Source: an uncultured Sphingobacteriaceae bacterium (GTDB lineage: Bacteria; Bacteroidota; Bacteroidia; Sphingobacteriales; Sphingobacteriaceae). From it: a stretch of 64,000 nt of DNA. The stretch lies in NCBI GenBank assembly GCA_946887045.1, contig CAMPKC010000005.1, positions 62,001-126,000 on the forward strand. Direction: 5' to 3'. Under the pieces are notes generated by a model, which saw only the letters and a program-made list of their open reading frames with translations, was not told where the DNA came from and made no database searches. Shown one piece after another: positions 8,704 to 18,675 of this stretch (positions are counted from its first letter, which is position 1; each line of letters starts with the position of its first letter). The translations under genes were made by a program, and so were the position numbers.

Positions 8704-10716
8704 TTACCAAAATTTGGCGGTTCGGTTAAACCTTTTTAACACAACCCCGGTAAGTGGTGGAAGATTAATTGCGGCCGATTGTGGTTTACCCTGCCAGTGT
8801 ACCGGCTCGGAAGAAAATTCCTGCTGCAGCTCAAAGCCACTGCCATAAAACTTCTCTTCATCCGAATTGAATATAACCTGCCAGTCGCCATGATGCGGCA
8901 AGCCTATACGATAGTTTGGACGCGGCACAGGAGTCATGTTCAGCACTACCACGAGCTTATCATCCGCATGATTGCCTTTACGGCAATAAACAAGTACCGA
9001 TTGCTCGGAATCATTCACCTCAATCCACTCGAAACCATCCCACTCGAAGTTCTTTTCGTATAAAGCTGTTTCCTCCTTATACAAGTGATTGAGACCTTTC
9101 ACTAATTCTTTCATTCCCTTATGAGGTGCGAACTCAAGAAGGTGCCAGTCCAGCGACAGGTTCACATTCCACTCCGAGGTTTGAGCAAATTCATCGCCCA
9201 TGTACAGCAGCTTGGCACCCGGATGGGTAAACATATAGGTATATAACAGACGAAGATTAGCAAAGCGCTGCCATTCGTCGCCAGGCATTTTATAGATCAA
9301 AGACTGCTTACCGTGCACCACTTCATCATGTGAAAGGGGCAACATAAAGTTCTCGGTAAAGGCGTAAACAGTACTAAACGTAATTTGGCTATGATGATAT
9401 TTTCGGTGAACCGGATTCTGCTCGAAGTACTTAATTGTATCATTCATCCAACCCATCATCCATTTCATTCCGAAGCCAAGACCGCCGGTAAATACCGGCC
9501 GGCTCACACCGGGAAAGGCTGTAGATTCTTCTGCGATGGTTTGAACATCCGGGTACGCCGAATAAACTGCTACGTTAAACTCCTTTAAAAAGCTGATCGC
9601 CTCGAGGTTTTCACGTCCGCCAAATTGATTTGGAATCCACTCTCCTTCTTTTCTGGAATAGTCACGATACAACATTGAAGCTACCGCATCAACACGCAAA
9701 CCATCTACATGGAAACGGTCGAGCCAGAATATGGCATTACTGATGAGGAACGAACGCACTTCATTTCGTCCGTAGTTAAAAATATACGACTTCCAATCAG
9801 GATGAAATCCTTCTCTTTCATCGGCATGCTCATAGAGATGTGTACCGTCAAATCTATATAAACTGTGTATATCTCCGGGGAAATGAGAGGGTACCCAGTC
9901 AAGTATCACTCCTATTCCATTTCTATGAAGTTCTTCGATCAGAAACATTAGATCCTGAGGGGTTCCATACCGGGAGGATGCCGCAAAATAACCTGACACC
10001 TGATATCCCCATGAAGGATAATAAGGATGTTCCATTATGGGCATAAACTCAACATGAGTAAAGCCCATTTCCTTAATGTACGGAACCAGGCTTTCCGCCA
10101 GCAGCCGATAACCTAAAAATGTATCGGGATTTTCAGGGCTGCGCATCCATGATCCCAAATGCATCTCATAGACAGAATACGGACGGGTTAATGAGTTGTT
10201 CTCGTGGCGGTTTTCCATCCAGTCGGCATCTGCCCATTCGTACCATGTATCCCAAACGATGGATGCTGTACGCGGAGGTTCTTCCCATCTCAAAGCGTAA
10301 GGATCCGACTTCTCAAGCTCTTCTCCCTGGTTGGACCGGATATAAAATTTATATACTTCGCCGTTACCAATATGAGGAATAAAGCCTTCCCATATTCCTG
10401 AGCTATCCCAGCGGACAAATAAAGGATGCGACTTGGGATTCCATCCGTTAAAATTTCCAATTACAGAAACCTCTGCTGCATTCGGGGCCCATACCGCGAA
10501 ATAAGTTCCGGTACGCCCTTCAACCTCAATGACATGAGACCCAAGTTTTTCGTATAACTTATAATGCTTTCCAGATCGGAATAAATGAATATCGAAATCT
10601 GTTAATTTAGAAAAAACAACCACATTGTTTTCTAAAGGTTTCGCTTTAGCCGCCGGCATCTTTCCAGCTGCTAAAGATGTGCTTTTTACTGACTTCGCTT
10701 TCTTTTTATTCTCCAT
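8704..10716 (-). CDS. glgB: 1,4-alpha-glucan branching enzyme
   Basis: Introduces alpha-1,6 branches into glycogen. The 670 residues comprise a basic, lysine/alanine-rich N-tail (1-30), a CBM48-type domain (about 65-145, YFAVWAPNAAEVSVIGNFNGW), a GH13 barrel (about 180-530) and a C-terminal beta domain. The catalytic residues are D343 in GLRVDAV (nucleophile), a Glu in IAEEST (396/397) and the Asp of LSHDEVVHGK. The start ATG overlaps the stop of the upstream GH31 gene by one base, so the two glucan enzymes are translationally coupled. GlgA, GlgC and GlgP are not in this window. Confidence 0.93.
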   Translation of the reverse strand: MENKKKAKSVKSTSLAAGKMPAAKAKPLENNVVVFSKLTDFDIHLFRSGKHYKLYEKLGSHVIEVEGRTGTYFAVWAPNAAEVSVIGNFNGWNPKSHPLFVRWDSSGIWEGFIPHIGNGEVYKFYIRSNQGEELEKSDPYALRWEEPPRTASIVWDTWYEWADADWMENRHENNSLTRPYSVYEMHLGSWMRSPENPDTFLGYRLLAESLVPYIKEMGFTHVEFMPIMEHPYYPSWGYQVSGYFAASSRYGTPQDLMFLIEELHRNGIGVILDWVPSHFPGDIHSLYRFDGTHLYEHADEREGFHPDWKSYIFNYGRNEVRSFLISNAIFWLDRFHVDGLRVDAVASMLYRDYSRKEGEWIPNQFGGRENLEAISFLKEFNVAVYSAYPDVQTIAEESTAFPGVSRPVFTGGLGFGMKWMMGWMNDTIKYFEQNPVHRKYHHSQITFSTVYAFTENFMLPLSHDEVVHGKQSLIYKMPGDEWQRFANLRLLYTYMFTHPGAKLLYMGDEFAQTSEWNVNLSLDWHLLEFAPHKGMKELVKGLNHLYKEETALYEKNFEWDGFEWIEVNDSEQSVLVYCRKGNHADDKLVVVLNMTPVPRPNYRIGLPHHGDWQVIFNSDEEKFYGSGFELQQEFSSEPVHWQGKPQSAAINLPPLTGVVLKRFNRTAKFW

Positions 10717-13190
10717 TATCGCTGGACCTGAATCTCTTTAAAGTTTTTATTGGCTTTTATTACAACACGTTTAAGGTGATCAAAGTTTAAACTCTTATAG
10801 TGAACTTCCTTTCCATCCACTAAAACCTTTGATGGTTGAAAAGGTAAACCTATAAATTTTAGTTCATATGTTTCGTACCTCGGAGTATATAATCCTTCAG
10901 AACTTTGTTTAATTGTACAAGAAGAAGCGTCTCCCTTTACAACAAACTTCTTCTCGGTATAAATGTCCTGCTCATAGGCAAACGTATCACCATGATCTTC
11001 GTAATAAAACGAATTTATTTCAATGTCGGAATAATAAATCTGAAATTTAATCTCATCTGGCTCAATTTCTCCAACATATTGCATCAATGGCCATTCAGGA
11101 ATCACCGAACCTGCTTTAACAAAAATTGGCATACTGTCTAACGGAGTTAACACTTCATGTTCTATTCCACCTTCCATAGGCTCATGAGTCCAGTAATTAA
11201 ACCACTTCCCTTTTGGCAAATAAACCATTTTCGAGGTTTGCCCCGGTTGAAATACAGGAGAAATAAGGATTTTATCGCCAAATGTAAATTCGTCCTCTCT
11301 TATCCTGTTTAAAGGAACATTTTGTTCGAGCATTACCATCGGACGCAAAATCGGAAAGCCGTATTTGTGGTGTTCCCAGTATGCCGAGTAAATGTATGGC
11401 ATAAGACGATAACGGAGTTCAATAAACTTGCGGTTTATATCCTCATATTCTTTGCCGAAACTCCATGGTTCGCGTTCTCGGGTATCGCCTGCAGAGTGCG
11501 CACGCATAAAAGGCGAGAAAACGCCTAATTGAATCCAACGCGTAAATAATTCTCCGTCGGGTTCACCGGTGAATCCTCCAATATCCGTTCCGCACATAGA
11601 AATGCCAGAAATTGATAAGCGCTGGCATTGGATGGATGCAAGCTTTAAGTGATCCCATGAAGCAAGATTATCGCCTGTCCAAACCGAAGAATAACGTTGT
11701 ACTCCTGCGTATCCCGAACGGGTGATTGTAAACGGACGCTTGTTTTTAAACAGCTTTTTCAAGCCTTCATAAGTTGCACGCACCATTTGCATACCATATA
11801 CATTATGCGCTTTGCGATGTGAACCCCGGTGACCGTCATATTGATGTCTGACATCATTAGGGAATGATCCGGAACCAAAAACAGCTGGTTCATTCATATC
11901 ATTCCACACGCCCGCCACTCCGTCATCAACGAGTCCCTTAAATAAGGTTCCCCACCATTCCCTTACTTCCGGATTGGTATAATCAGGAAACTGGCAGCGG
12001 CCCGGCCACACATGGCCCTCCATGAAATAGTCATCACTTCGGCGACAGAAGTATTTCTTCTCTTTTCCTTCTTTAAAAACCCAGTAATTATCATCAACCT
12101 TTATTCCCGGATCGATAATTACAACGGTTCTGAATCCATCATCAAGAAGCTCTTTGATCATCTTTTTGGGATCAGGAAAGTATTTTTTATTCCAGGTGAA
12201 GCACCGATATCCGTCCATATAATCAATATCCAGATACAAGGCATCACAAGGGATCTTCCTATCGCGAAAATTCTTAGCCAAGGCTTTTAACTTGCTTTCC
12301 GGATAATAGCTCCAACGGCATTGATGATATCCGAGAGCCCATTGTGGAGGCATGGGATGGGTTCCGGTCAGGCTATGATATCGCTTGACCACATCCATCA
12401 TATGCGGACCATGGATATAGTAATACTGTAGTTCGCCGCCATCAGCCCAGAACGATGTTTTGTCTACGTCCTGATGAGCGAAATCGAAGTGAGTTTTATA
12501 GGTATTGTCGAAGAAGATTCCGTAGCAGATATCGTCTTTAACACCTAGGTAAAATGGGATGGCCCTGTACAAAGGATCCTGATCTCTGGCAAAGGAGTAT
12601 GTATCGGTGGCCCAGTTATGGAACCGGCGACCTCTGATGTTAAAACTTGTAGGTTTATCGCCCAATCCATAAAATGATTCGTCAGGGCTGCAATGTTTTG
12701 TACAATAAACATAAAAGCCTCCGAAATCCACGTTTTCTTCCCAATGCATCGTGGAATAATCGCTGTTGATTACCCGGCTTGCATTATCTTCAAAAGAAAT
12801 AAGGAAATCCTTTTTATCAATTACACAGGCGACAGTGTTTGTTTCAACTCTATAATCTTTCTCGGTTTCTTTGAATGAAAAAACGGTTGCGTGCTGCTCT
12901 AATTTAGGCACCGCATAAGAAAATTCATCTAGAAATGTTCCGTGAGGAGCTAATTTAACTCGTATAATCTCATCACTCACAACTCTGACCTCTACTACCG
13001 CACTGCCGTCAGAAAAGTAAAAATTATTATCCTTCTGGCTATATTCTACAACACTTTGCAGATAAACTTTTTCGATTGGCTTTAAACCAATAATAGGGTT
13101 GTTTACGTGGTGCACACCCTCTTCTAACTGCTCTATACTAAACTCAGGTAATTCTGGCAATTCTGGTAAAGGCTCTTTCTCGTCTGTCAT
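10716..13190 (-). CDS. Glycoside hydrolase family 31 alpha-glucosidase
   Basis: An 824-residue GH31 enzyme, probably releasing glucose from alpha-1,4 (or 1,6) glucans. The catalytic nucleophile is D431 in GVWNDMNEP and the acid/base is D507 in WTGDN. CGTDIGGF and DALYLDIDYMDGY also mark the family. No signal peptide is seen, so it is probably cytoplasmic and acts on glycogen or imported maltodextrin. The N-terminus carries an odd PELPELPEF repeat. It is coupled to glgB by a one-base overlap. Other GH31 specificities such as alpha-xylosidase cannot be excluded. Start ATG 13190. Confidence 0.88.
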   Translation of the reverse strand: MTDEKEPLPELPELPEFSIEQLEEGVHHVNNPIIGLKPIEKVYLQSVVEYSQKDNNFYFSDGSAVVEVRVVSDEIIRVKLAPHGTFLDEFSYAVPKLEQHATVFSFKETEKDYRVETNTVACVIDKKDFLISFEDNASRVINSDYSTMHWEENVDFGGFYVYCTKHCSPDESFYGLGDKPTSFNIRGRRFHNWATDTYSFARDQDPLYRAIPFYLGVKDDICYGIFFDNTYKTHFDFAHQDVDKTSFWADGGELQYYYIHGPHMMDVVKRYHSLTGTHPMPPQWALGYHQCRWSYYPESKLKALAKNFRDRKIPCDALYLDIDYMDGYRCFTWNKKYFPDPKKMIKELLDDGFRTVVIIDPGIKVDDNYWVFKEGKEKKYFCRRSDDYFMEGHVWPGRCQFPDYTNPEVREWWGTLFKGLVDDGVAGVWNDMNEPAVFGSGSFPNDVRHQYDGHRGSHRKAHNVYGMQMVRATYEGLKKLFKNKRPFTITRSGYAGVQRYSSVWTGDNLASWDHLKLASIQCQRLSISGISMCGTDIGGFTGEPDGELFTRWIQLGVFSPFMRAHSAGDTREREPWSFGKEYEDINRKFIELRYRLMPYIYSAYWEHHKYGFPILRPMVMLEQNVPLNRIREDEFTFGDKILISPVFQPGQTSKMVYLPKGKWFNYWTHEPMEGGIEHEVLTPLDSMPIFVKAGSVIPEWPLMQYVGEIEPDEIKFQIYYSDIEINSFYYEDHGDTFAYEQDIYTEKKFVVKGDASSCTIKQSSEGLYTPRYETYELKFIGLPFQPSKVLVDGKEVHYKSLNFDHLKRVVIKANKNFKEIQVQR

Positions 13191-13207
13191 TCAATTCCAA
13201 TAAACAC

Positions 13208-13242
13208 GCTGATAATCTATAGCATCGGATGATATTATCAGC
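13208..13242. promoter_or_regulatory. Inverted repeat upstream of the GH31 gene
   Basis: GCTGATAAT (13208-13216) and ATTATCAGC (13234-13242) are perfect 9-bp arms with a 17-base spacer, 18-52 bases upstream of the GH31 start. It may be a regulator site or a leader hairpin. Confidence 0.4.
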
Positions 13243-13310
13243 TTTATAAATATACTACCTTCTGAACGGCTATAGACGTTCTTGGTTTTAAAGGTTAGTT
13301 AATAATATCT

Positions 13311-13327
13311 TATACTTTGCAAGTATA
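13311..13327. promoter_or_regulatory. 17-bp palindrome in a divergent spacer
   Basis: TATACTT-TGC-AAGTATA is a perfect 7-bp dyad with a 3-base centre. It lies between the divergent GH31-glgB and penicillin acylase genes. This size and symmetry suit a dimeric regulator, but the protein is unknown. Confidence 0.45.
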
Positions 13328-13456
13328 CTAAATACCGATCCTAAAATAGAAAAAATGTTGAAACACCAATCCCCATCCGACAAATAAAAAAAATCGAAAA
13401 TCCTCAATGACAATTTGATTGAGTTTAAGATTTTATCTATTATTATAATTCTCAAA

Positions 13457-15883
13457 ATGAACGCATTAAAAGCAATTGTTAGTATCACCTTTTCAATAAC
13501 ATTTATTGTGTTGCTTAATTTAAAGTTAGGCAGCATCCCGCCCTTGGGCAGCTTTTTGAATCCCTTTTCGGGCTTCTGGCAAAATGCCGAGAGAAGATCT
13601 GAACAAGATCGGGTTATTGAGCTGAAAGGCCTAAAAAATACGGTTCAGATTTTATTTGATGAACACCACATTCCACATATTTTTGCGGAGAATGAGTATG
13701 ATCTTTATTTCGCCCAAGGTTATGTAACAGCCAAAAACCGACTGTGGCAACTTGACTTCCAAACACGTTTTGCAGCTGGAAGACTTTCCGAAGTTATAGG
13801 AGAAAAGGCTCTGGAACTTGACAGATATCAACGGCGCCTGGGCATGGGATATGGCGCAGAGAATATGGTTAAGGAGCTGAAAAAGCATCCCAAAATAGAA
13901 GCCATGACTCAGGCATACGCAGACGGAATAAATGCCTATATAACGGGCTTAAAACCTGAAGACTACCCTATTGAGTTCAAAATACTTGATTATGAGCCCG
14001 AAAAATGGACGATATTGAATACCGGGCTTTTATTAAAATTAATGTCGGCCACCCTCGCCGGAGGGTCTGACGAGTTTTACATGAGCAATGCTTTGAGAAA
14101 ATTTGGTCAGGCAACAATGGATGATCTGTTTCCGGATTACCCATTTAAAGACGAACCGATCATCCCGAAAGGGACTAAATGGAATTTTCGGAATTTAACT
14201 CCACCAGTTCCGACGGGCATTCTGGCAAAACCAACAACTATTCGTACCAGGCAAAGAGATGAAGGAATTGGCAGCAATAACTGGGCTGTTTCCGGAAGCA
14301 GAACGGCCAGCGGATTCCCTTTGCTAGCCAATGATCCTCATTTAAACTTAACACTCCCGGCAATCTGGTATCAAACACAGTTAAATGGCCCCGGAATAAA
14401 TGTATATGGAGTTTCAATTCCGGGAGCACCGGGCATAATAATCGGATTTAATCAAAAAATTGCCTGGGGTGTAACGAATTCAGGGACGGACGTGCTGGAT
14501 TGGTACCAAATAAAATTTAAAGATAATCAGCGCAAATATTATTGGCATAACAATCAGTGGAAAGCTCTTAAAATCCGGATTGAACCAATACGGATACGAG
14601 GAAAAAAGGCAGTACTTGATACGGTTTTATATACCCATCACGGACCAGTGGTTTACATAAACAAACCCAATTTCGTCAAAGCAGATAACGTTCCTGAAGG
14701 TTATGCGCTTCGTTGGATCGCACACGACCCATCAGTAGATATTGCAACTTTTTATTATTTAAACCGGGCCGCAAACTATCGGGATTACCGCAATGCTTTA
14801 CGTTATTATATTGCGCCAGCTCAAAATTTTGCGTTTGCAAGTGTCGATAATGACATCGCCTTATCTGCCGGCGGATATTTCCCAAGAAAACACCCGGGGC
14901 ACGGAAAATTCCTTCTGGATGGAACAAATGCTGACCACGACTGGAAAACAAGAATTCCTTTTGACCAAAACCCCGTTGTTAAAAATCCAGAAAGAGGTTT
15001 TGTAAGCTCGGCAAATCAAAACCTGGCAGATAAAAGCTACCCCTATTACTTGAATTGGGAGTTTTCGGGTTATGAACGCGGAAACAGGATCAATACCCGA
15101 CTATCGGCAATGACTAAGGTAACAGCCGGGAGCATGGAAAAACTACAAACTGACAATTATAGCAATCTTGCAAGAGATGTTTTGCCAACCATGCTTAACC
15201 TTGTTAAGACAGAAAAACTTAATGCGAGCGAAAGAGAGGCTTTTAATAAGGTCCAGAAATGGAAATACAATTTCGACGCGGAGGAAATTGGTGCCAGTAT
15301 TTTCGAGATCTGGCAAAAAGACCTTTACAACAAAATATGGGCAGATGAATTCACTGATTTAAACATGCCCATGCGCTTTCCTAACCGCGACAGAACAGTT
15401 CAGTTATTTTTGCTGGAACCGGAATCAAAATGGTTTGACAATATCACTACGTCGAACAAAAAAGAAACGCGGGTCGATCTTGTTAATGCCGCTTTTAAGT
15501 TCACCGTAGACAGCTTGCAAAGAAAGTTTGGCACGATGGACGAAGATTGGCAATGGGCAAATGTAAAACACAGTAATGTGCCGCATTTGGCAAAAATTAC
15601 CGGCTTTGGCTCTGGATTATTAAGAAATGGCGGCTCTAAAACTTCAATCAATGCACTAAATGAAAATCACGGACCCTCATGGCGCATGGTGGTTGCATTA
15701 GGTAAGGAAACAAAAGGATATGGAATATTTCCCGGCGGACAGTCAGGCAATCCCGGCAGCTTTTTTTACGACGACATGATTGATACCTGGACAAATGGAA
15801 AACTGGATGAGTTATTGTTTTTGAAAACGGCTAATGAAAAAAGCAGACGCATAAAGAATCGATTAACTCTGAATAGTGAATAA
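13457..15883 (+). CDS. Penicillin acylase family N-terminal nucleophile hydrolase
   Basis: Family S45, covering penicillin, cephalosporin and acyl-homoserine-lactone acylases that cleave amide bonds of acylated amines. I prefer ATG 13457 (808 residues), since the upstream extension to 13415 adds only an AT-rich run. The N-terminus (about 1-25) is a signal or anchor helix, so the enzyme is exported. The autoprocessing site is visible as G|SNNWAV: the Ser at residue 273 of this start becomes the N-terminal nucleophile of the beta chain, and SGSRTASGFPLLANDPHL follows as expected. The substrate is unknown; AHL or peptide-related amides are as likely as beta-lactams. A small membrane protein follows 18 bases on. 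Confidence 0.85.
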   Translation: MNALKAIVSITFSITFIVLLNLKLGSIPPLGSFLNPFSGFWQNAERRSEQDRVIELKGLKNTVQILFDEHHIPHIFAENEYDLYFAQGYVTAKNRLWQLDFQTRFAAGRLSEVIGEKALELDRYQRRLGMGYGAENMVKELKKHPKIEAMTQAYADGINAYITGLKPEDYPIEFKILDYEPEKWTILNTGLLLKLMSATLAGGSDEFYMSNALRKFGQATMDDLFPDYPFKDEPIIPKGTKWNFRNLTPPVPTGILAKPTTIRTRQRDEGIGSNNWAVSGSRTASGFPLLANDPHLNLTLPAIWYQTQLNGPGINVYGVSIPGAPGIIIGFNQKIAWGVTNSGTDVLDWYQIKFKDNQRKYYWHNNQWKALKIRIEPIRIRGKKAVLDTVLYTHHGPVVYINKPNFVKADNVPEGYALRWIAHDPSVDIATFYYLNRAANYRDYRNALRYYIAPAQNFAFASVDNDIALSAGGYFPRKHPGHGKFLLDGTNADHDWKTRIPFDQNPVVKNPERGFVSSANQNLADKSYPYYLNWEFSGYERGNRINTRLSAMTKVTAGSMEKLQTDNYSNLARDVLPTMLNLVKTEKLNASEREAFNKVQKWKYNFDAEEIGASIFEIWQKDLYNKIWADEFTDLNMPMRFPNRDRTVQLFLLEPESKWFDNITTSNKKETRVDLVNAAFKFTVDSLQRKFGTMDEDWQWANVKHSNVPHLAKITGFGSGLLRNGGSKTSINALNENHGPSWRMVVALGKETKGYGIFPGGQSGNPGSFFYDDMIDTWTNGKLDELLFLKTANEKSRRIKNRLTLNSE

Positions 15884-15901
15884 AATAAATAATTAAGATA
15901 C

Positions 15902-16252
15902 ATGTTAGTTTTACCGATTTTTCTACTTGCACTTATTTTGCAACTATTCCTGCCATGGTGGATAATTGGACTTATTGCTTTTGCAATTGCTGCATGGCAA
16001 AGTAGAAATGGCGCACATGCATTTAAAGGCGGCTTTGTTGCGATATTTCTTTTATGGCTTATGATGAGTTGTTGGAAAAGCTTGCCAAATGAAAATATAT
16101 TGGCCAACCGTGTGGGACAAATGCTGATGCTGCCGGACTGGCCTTTTACATGGTTAATGGTTTTACTGATCACCGCATTGATTGGCGGGCTGGCAGCTGG
16201 ATTTGCGGCTCTATCCGGCTTTTATGTTCGTAAAGCTTTTATAAAAAGCTAG
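15902..16252 (+). CDS. Small integral membrane protein, unknown
   Basis: A 116-residue hydrophobic protein with about three to four transmembrane helices (about 2-32, 42-58, 80-108). The loop around 59-78 (SLPNENILANRVGQML) is polar. It follows the penicillin acylase gene by 18 bases on the same strand and is probably cotranscribed. I do not recognise a family. Its role is unknown. Confidence 0.65.
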   Translation: MLVLPIFLLALILQLFLPWWIIGLIAFAIAAWQSRNGAHAFKGGFVAIFLLWLMMSCWKSLPNENILANRVGQMLMLPDWPFTWLMVLLITALIGGLAAGFAALSGFYVRKAFIKS

Positions 16253-16272
16253 CGCCGCCCCGGAATCATCCT

Positions 16273-16280
16273 TATCTTTG
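16273..16280 (+). promoter_or_regulatory. -7 element TATCTTTG for the LuxE-like gene
   Basis: An exact TAnnTTTG match four bases before GTG 16284. If used, transcription would begin at or next to the GTG, giving a leaderless message. No clear TTTG -33 element is present at the normal distance. Confidence 0.4.
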
Positions 16281-16283
16281 AGC

Positions 16284-17270
16284 GTGACAACAATCGACCA
16301 GCAGAAAATTTTTGACATTAAATCCGAAAAAGACTTTAGAAATATTGCCCTGGATATTTTTCGGTACCAGGCTTCTGAAAACGAAGTATATTCAGCGTTT
16401 GTGAAAGCCCTGGGAATAAAAAGCGGTTCGATAACAGATATTCATACAATCCCGTTTTTACCAATAGAGTTGTTTAAATCCCAGGCAATTCAATGCGGAA
16501 CTGATTCCCCTGAAATCGTCTTTTCAAGCTCGGGCACAACAGGATCCACACAAAGTAAACATCCTGTCAAGGATCTTTCAATTTACATTGAAAGCTTTAG
16601 AAAGGGATTTCAATATTTCTATGGCGATATAAGCAAATATACGTTACTTGCCTTACTGCCTTCGTACCAGGAACGGGATGGGTCGTCTCTGATTTATATG
16701 GTCGATGATCTGATTAAAAGCAGTAACAATGCAGATAGCGGCTATTTTCTTTATAATCACGAAGAACTAAATGCGGTTTTACTTCGCCTGAAAGCGGAAA
16801 GAAAAAAAACAATTTTAATGGGAGTAACCTATGCCTTACTTGATTTCATAGAAGTACACACTCTAAATTTCCCCGAATTAGTGGTAATGGAAACCGGAGG
16901 AATGAAAGGTAAACGTAAAGAGATGATCAGGGAAGAGCTTCACAATTTACTTTGTGCAGGCTTTGGTGTTGCTAAAATTCATTCTGAATACGGAATGACA
17001 GAACTTCTGTCTCAAGGCTACTCGAAAGGTAGGGGAAGGTTTAATTGCCCACCCTGGATGCAGGTATCGGTCAGAGATACAAACGATCCTTTTTCCCTGT
17101 TGGAAACTGGGAAAACAGGAGGCATTAACGTTATTGATTTAGCCAACATCCACTCCTGCTCATTTCTTTCGACCCAGGATCTGGGGAAAAAACATACTGA
17201 TGGAAGCTTTGAAATACTTGGCCGGTTTGATAATAGTGATATCCGCGGATGCAACCTCTTAGTTCAATGA
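16284..17270 (+). CDS. LuxE-like acyl-protein synthetase / adenylate-forming enzyme
   Basis: About 328 residues from GTG 16284; TTG 16278 is the alternative, but it lies within a promoter-like TATCTTTG. The FSSSGTTGS segment near residue 82 is the phosphate-binding loop of adenylate-forming enzymes. VVMETGGMKGKRKE, HSEYGMTELLSQGY and the C-terminal LGRFDNSDIRGCNLL match LuxE-type acyl-protein synthetases and short phenylacetate-CoA-ligase relatives. LuxE activates fatty acids with ATP and passes the acyl group to a protein cysteine. No luxC, luxD or luxAB is nearby, so bioluminescence is not implied. The acyl substrate is unknown. Confidence 0.75.
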   Translation: MTTIDQQKIFDIKSEKDFRNIALDIFRYQASENEVYSAFVKALGIKSGSITDIHTIPFLPIELFKSQAIQCGTDSPEIVFSSSGTTGSTQSKHPVKDLSIYIESFRKGFQYFYGDISKYTLLALLPSYQERDGSSLIYMVDDLIKSSNNADSGYFLYNHEELNAVLLRLKAERKKTILMGVTYALLDFIEVHTLNFPELVVMETGGMKGKRKEMIREELHNLLCAGFGVAKIHSEYGMTELLSQGYSKGRGRFNCPPWMQVSVRDTNDPFSLLETGKTGGINVIDLANIHSCSFLSTQDLGKKHTDGSFEILGRFDNSDIRGCNLLVQ

Positions 17271-17314
17271 CCGTCAGTGTTTTTAAATCCATCCCACCTA
17301 ATGCAGGAGGATAT

Positions 17315-18598
17315 TTACTCAGCAATTAATAAAAAATAATTCTTCTTACCTTTTTGAGCAATTAAGTATTTTCCTTTCACCAATTGACTAGAATTAATCA
17401 CAGCAGCAGGATCGCCAAGCTTTTCACGATTTAAAGAAACACCACCGCCTATTATCATTTTTTTAGCTTCGCCTTTAGATGCAAAAACCTGTGATTTTTC
17501 TGCAAGAAGATCGGTTACGGCTAAACCGGCACTTAATTCAGATTTTGAAATTTTGAATTGCGGTACACCTTCAAATACTTCTAAAACTTCCTCGTCATTC
17601 AATTGATTTAGAAAATCAACGGAGCCCGTTCCGAACAAGAATTCTGAAGTTTTTAACGCCGTTTTAAGTGCTTCTTCAGAATGCGTTCTGATGGTGATCT
17701 CCTCTGCTAGTGCCTTCTGCAAAGTCCGTAAATGCGGAGCAGCATCATGTTCAATTTCCAATGCTTCAATTTCTTCTTTTCCTTTCAGGGAGAAAATACG
17801 GATCCAGCTTTTAGCGTCCACATCTGTGGTATTCAGCCAAAACTGGTAATATTTATAAGGAGACGTTTTTTTGCTATCCAACCAAATCGCACCACTCTCC
17901 GTCTTTCCAAACTTGGTACCATCAGCCTTTTTTATCAACTGAGTAGTTATAGCAAAAGCAGTACCTGCATCCTTACGACGAATCAGTTCTGTTCCGGTAA
18001 CGATATTACCCCACTGGTCTGAACCACCCATTTGCACCAGACATTTTTTATTTTTCCAAAGCCAGTAAAAATCGTAGCCCTGCACCAGCTGGTAACTAAA
18101 CTCAGTAAACGACATTCCCGTTTCACCTTCAAGCCTTTTCCTTACAGAGTCTTTGGCCATCATATAATTTACGGTGAGATGTTTTCCGACATCGCGAATA
18201 AAATCCAGGAAAGAGAAATTCTGAAACCAATCGTAATTGTTCACCATTTCGGCGCTATTTGCTCCGCTGTTGAAATTCAGAAATTTACGCAACTGATTTT
18301 CTAAGCAATTAACATTATTTGTCAATACATCCTCAGAAAGCAAATTTCGCTCGGCAGATTTACCAGACGGATCACCAACCATACCTGTTGCACCACCTAC
18401 AAGTGCGTAAGGTTTATGCCCTGCGCGCTGAAAGTGAATTAAGGTCATTATTTGTGTTAAATGCCCCACGTGGAGTGAATCGGCAGTAGGATCGAAACCG
18501 ATATATCCAGAGGTCATACCTTTATTCAATTCTTCTTCAGTCCCCGGCATAATGTCATGCAGCATGCCTCTCCAGCGTAATTCTTCAACAAAGTTCAT
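17315..18598 (-). CDS. tyrS: Tyrosyl-tRNA synthetase
   Basis: Charges tRNA-Tyr. The 427 residues have the class I signature HVGH (43-46, the HIGH equivalent), [10 protein letters not shown] for tyrosine and adenylate binding, and KFGKT in place of KMSKS. A C-terminal S4 RNA-binding domain (about 355-427) ends in [12 protein letters not shown]. Length and layout match bacterial TyrRS of the TyrS type. It is convergent with the LuxE-like gene and diverges from nudK. Start ATG 18598, with a matching promoter element just upstream. Confidence 0.95.
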   Translation of the reverse strand: MNFVEELRWRGMLHDIMPGTEEELNKGMTSGYIGFDPTADSLHVGHLTQIMTLIHFQRAGHKPYALVGGATGMVGDPSGKSAERNLLSEDVLTNNVNCLENQLRKFLNFNSGANSAEMVNNYDWFQNFSFLDFIRDVGKHLTVNYMMAKDSVRKRLEGETGMSFTEFSYQLVQGYDFYWLWKNKKCLVQMGGSDQWGNIVTGTELIRRKDAGTAFAITTQLIKKADGTKFGKTESGAIWLDSKKTSPYKYYQFWLNTTDVDAKSWIRIFSLKGKEEIEALEIEHDAAPHLRTLQKALAEEITIRTHSEEALKTALKTSEFLFGTGSVDFLNQLNDEEVLEVFEGVPQFKISKSELSAGLAVTDLLAEKSQVFASKGEAKKMIIGGGVSLNREKLGDPAAVINSSQLVKGKYLIAQKGKKNYFLLIAE

Positions 18599-18616
18599 GT
18601 GTTCCGTTTAATTGTG

Positions 18617-18624
18617 CAAAGATA
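18617..18624 (-). promoter_or_regulatory. -7 element for tyrS
   Basis: The minus strand reads TATCTTTG, an exact TAnnTTTG match, about 18 bases before the tyrS ATG. A T-run lies roughly 17 bases further upstream as a weak -33 element. Confidence 0.5.
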
Positions 18625-18675
18625 TAAGAATTGAGAAATTAAAAACTGCCTTTACAAAAGGGATGTTAGTTACTT

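Noticed and set aside
13415..13456. Upstream start for the penicillin acylase
   Set aside because: The extra residues are encoded by an AT-rich run and the signal helix begins naturally at ATG 13457.
16284..17270. Bioluminescence cluster
   Set aside because: LuxE-like alone; no luciferase or reductase gene is present.
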